Part shown: one piece after another, positions 63,460 to 64,000 of the stretch
How the letters are laid out: each line of letters starts with the position of its first letter
Numbering within the stretch: the first letter of the stretch is position 1
Assembly (NCBI RefSeq): GCF_015355755.1
Contig: NZ_JACVEE010000002.1
Location: 682,001 to 746,000, forward strand
Origin: Nocardia sp. XZ_19_385
GTDB taxonomy: Bacteria; Actinomycetota; Actinomycetes; Mycobacteriales; Mycobacteriaceae
DNA: 64,000 nt
Reading direction: 5' to 3'
Made by a program: the position numbers and the translations under genes
Notes under the pieces: model-generated
Database searches by the model: none
What the model was told of the DNA's origin: nothing
The model's input: only the letters and a program-made list of their open reading frames with translations

Positions 63460-64000
63460 CAGAGCCCCAATGCTGCTTTGGCGAGGATGTTTCGCTGAAT
63501 TTCGTTGCTGCCCGCGTAGATCGAGCCCGCGCGGTCGTTGAAGTAGTGCAGCGGCGCGACCGCCTGCCACTCCGCGCCGCTGACGTAACCGTCTGCGGGC
63601 GCGGCGTATTCGGTGACCGGGCCGCCGGGCATGGTGGCGTGCGGCTGGTAGACCCGGCCGCGCGGTCCCGCCGCCTCCAGCTTCAGCTCGGTCAGCTGCT
63701 GGCTCAGTTCGGTGCCGAGCACCTTGAGCATCGAGGACGCCGGACCGGGATTCTTGCCCTGCGCCATCGCCGAAAGCGTGCGGTACTCCAGGATTTCGAG
63801 CACCTCGGTGCGAATCCTGGCCTCGGCCAGCTTCCGCGCGAACGCCGGATCGTCGATCAGCGGATTGCCGTCGGGCCCGGTCTGTTCCGCGGCCGCGGCG
63901 GCGACATCCTCGGCCATGACCTGCAGGAACGGCGAGAGGGCCCCGCCTCGCTCGTGGATGAGCAGGTACTTCGCGACCGTCCAGCCCTCGTCGATCCGCC
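63459..64000 (-). CDS. acyl-CoA dehydrogenase, C-terminal part
   Basis: The gene runs off the right edge; 180 codons are visible. It has DEGWTVAKYLLIHERGG upstream of the ATG that a shorter frame would use, then ILEYRTLSAMAQGKNPGP and IYAGSNEIQRNILAKAALG. Canonical ACADs have YEGT(S/N)EIQ here with the catalytic Glu; this copy has Ala, so the active-site base must come from elsewhere or from the partner. It is the second half of the FadE pair. Confidence 0.88.
   Translation of the reverse strand, partial: RIDEGWTVAKYLLIHERGGALSPFLQVMAEDVAAAAAEQTGPDGNPLIDDPAFARKLAEARIRTEVLEILEYRTLSAMAQGKNPGPASSMLKVLGTELSQQLTELKLEAAGPRGRVYQPHATMPGGPVTEYAAPADGYVSGAEWQAVAPLHYFNDRAGSIYAGSNEIQRNILAKAALGL

Overview
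The window is high-GC actinobacterial chromosome. Gene content and order point to a mycolic-acid-forming genus close to Nocardia (or Rhodococcus). From memory of the families, many genes match the Mycobacterium tuberculosis block Rv0338c-Rv0391 (etfD, iniR, the dnaK operon, purA, Rv0358-Rv0361, fba, DedA, GH76, the TrmH-like methylase, pyrE, Rv0383c, clpB, flavohemoglobin, rhodanese and metZ), although the order is rearranged. Genes are dense and almost all intact. I saw no rRNA, tRNA, CRISPR array, phage or insertion sequence.

Layout. 0-9.4 kb: rhodanese-metZ, fprA behind a possible iron box, an amidohydrolase, an alpha-methylacyl-CoA racemase behind a TetR-type palindrome, a MocR regulator, an alkyltransferase, a lipoprotein and a glycine-zipper secreted protein. 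9.7-15.9 kb: a large ATPase-LuxR regulator, a small secreted protein, purA and the Rv0358/Rv0359 pair (M50 protease). 15.9-28.9 kb: FUSC transporter, DUF3151, an Rv0361-like membrane protein, fused HadA/HadB, an EmbR-like SARP-FHA regulator, fba, two DedA proteins, GH76, an RNA methylase and two DUF4190 proteins. 29-36.8 kb: a two-component system, a lysoplasmalogenase-like protein, a KAS III enzyme, pyrE, an SDR and two membrane-anchored proteins.

36.8-49 kb is a heat-shock and flavohemoglobin block. clpB and dnaK-grpE-dnaJ-hspR both carry HspR-type HAIR operators. Around them lie two flavohemoglobin-like genes and a third paralogue that keeps only the reductase half. 49.4-56 kb: an iniR-like regulator, a membrane-anchored Hsp70-like protein and two tandem secreted serine proteases. 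56-62.2 kb: an NRDE protein, a secreted glycine-zipper protein, etfD (electron transfer from acyl-CoA dehydrogenases) with a long repeat tail, and a Phd/RelE-like toxin-antitoxin pair behind a perfect 18-bp palindrome. The right edge holds a pair of acyl-CoA dehydrogenase subunits.

Themes: protein quality control (ClpB, DnaK system, HspR), lipid metabolism (Mcr, HadAB, KAS III, FadE pair, EtfD), nucleotide synthesis (PurA, PyrE) and cell-envelope or secreted proteins. The most unusual points are the flavohemoglobin triplet around the HspR regulon, the toxin-antitoxin operator, the repeat-rich EtfD tail, a recurring 10-bp motif upstream of the second flavohemoglobin and iniR, and several operator-like palindromes. 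All functional calls come from reading the sequence and from family knowledge; no database search was run.
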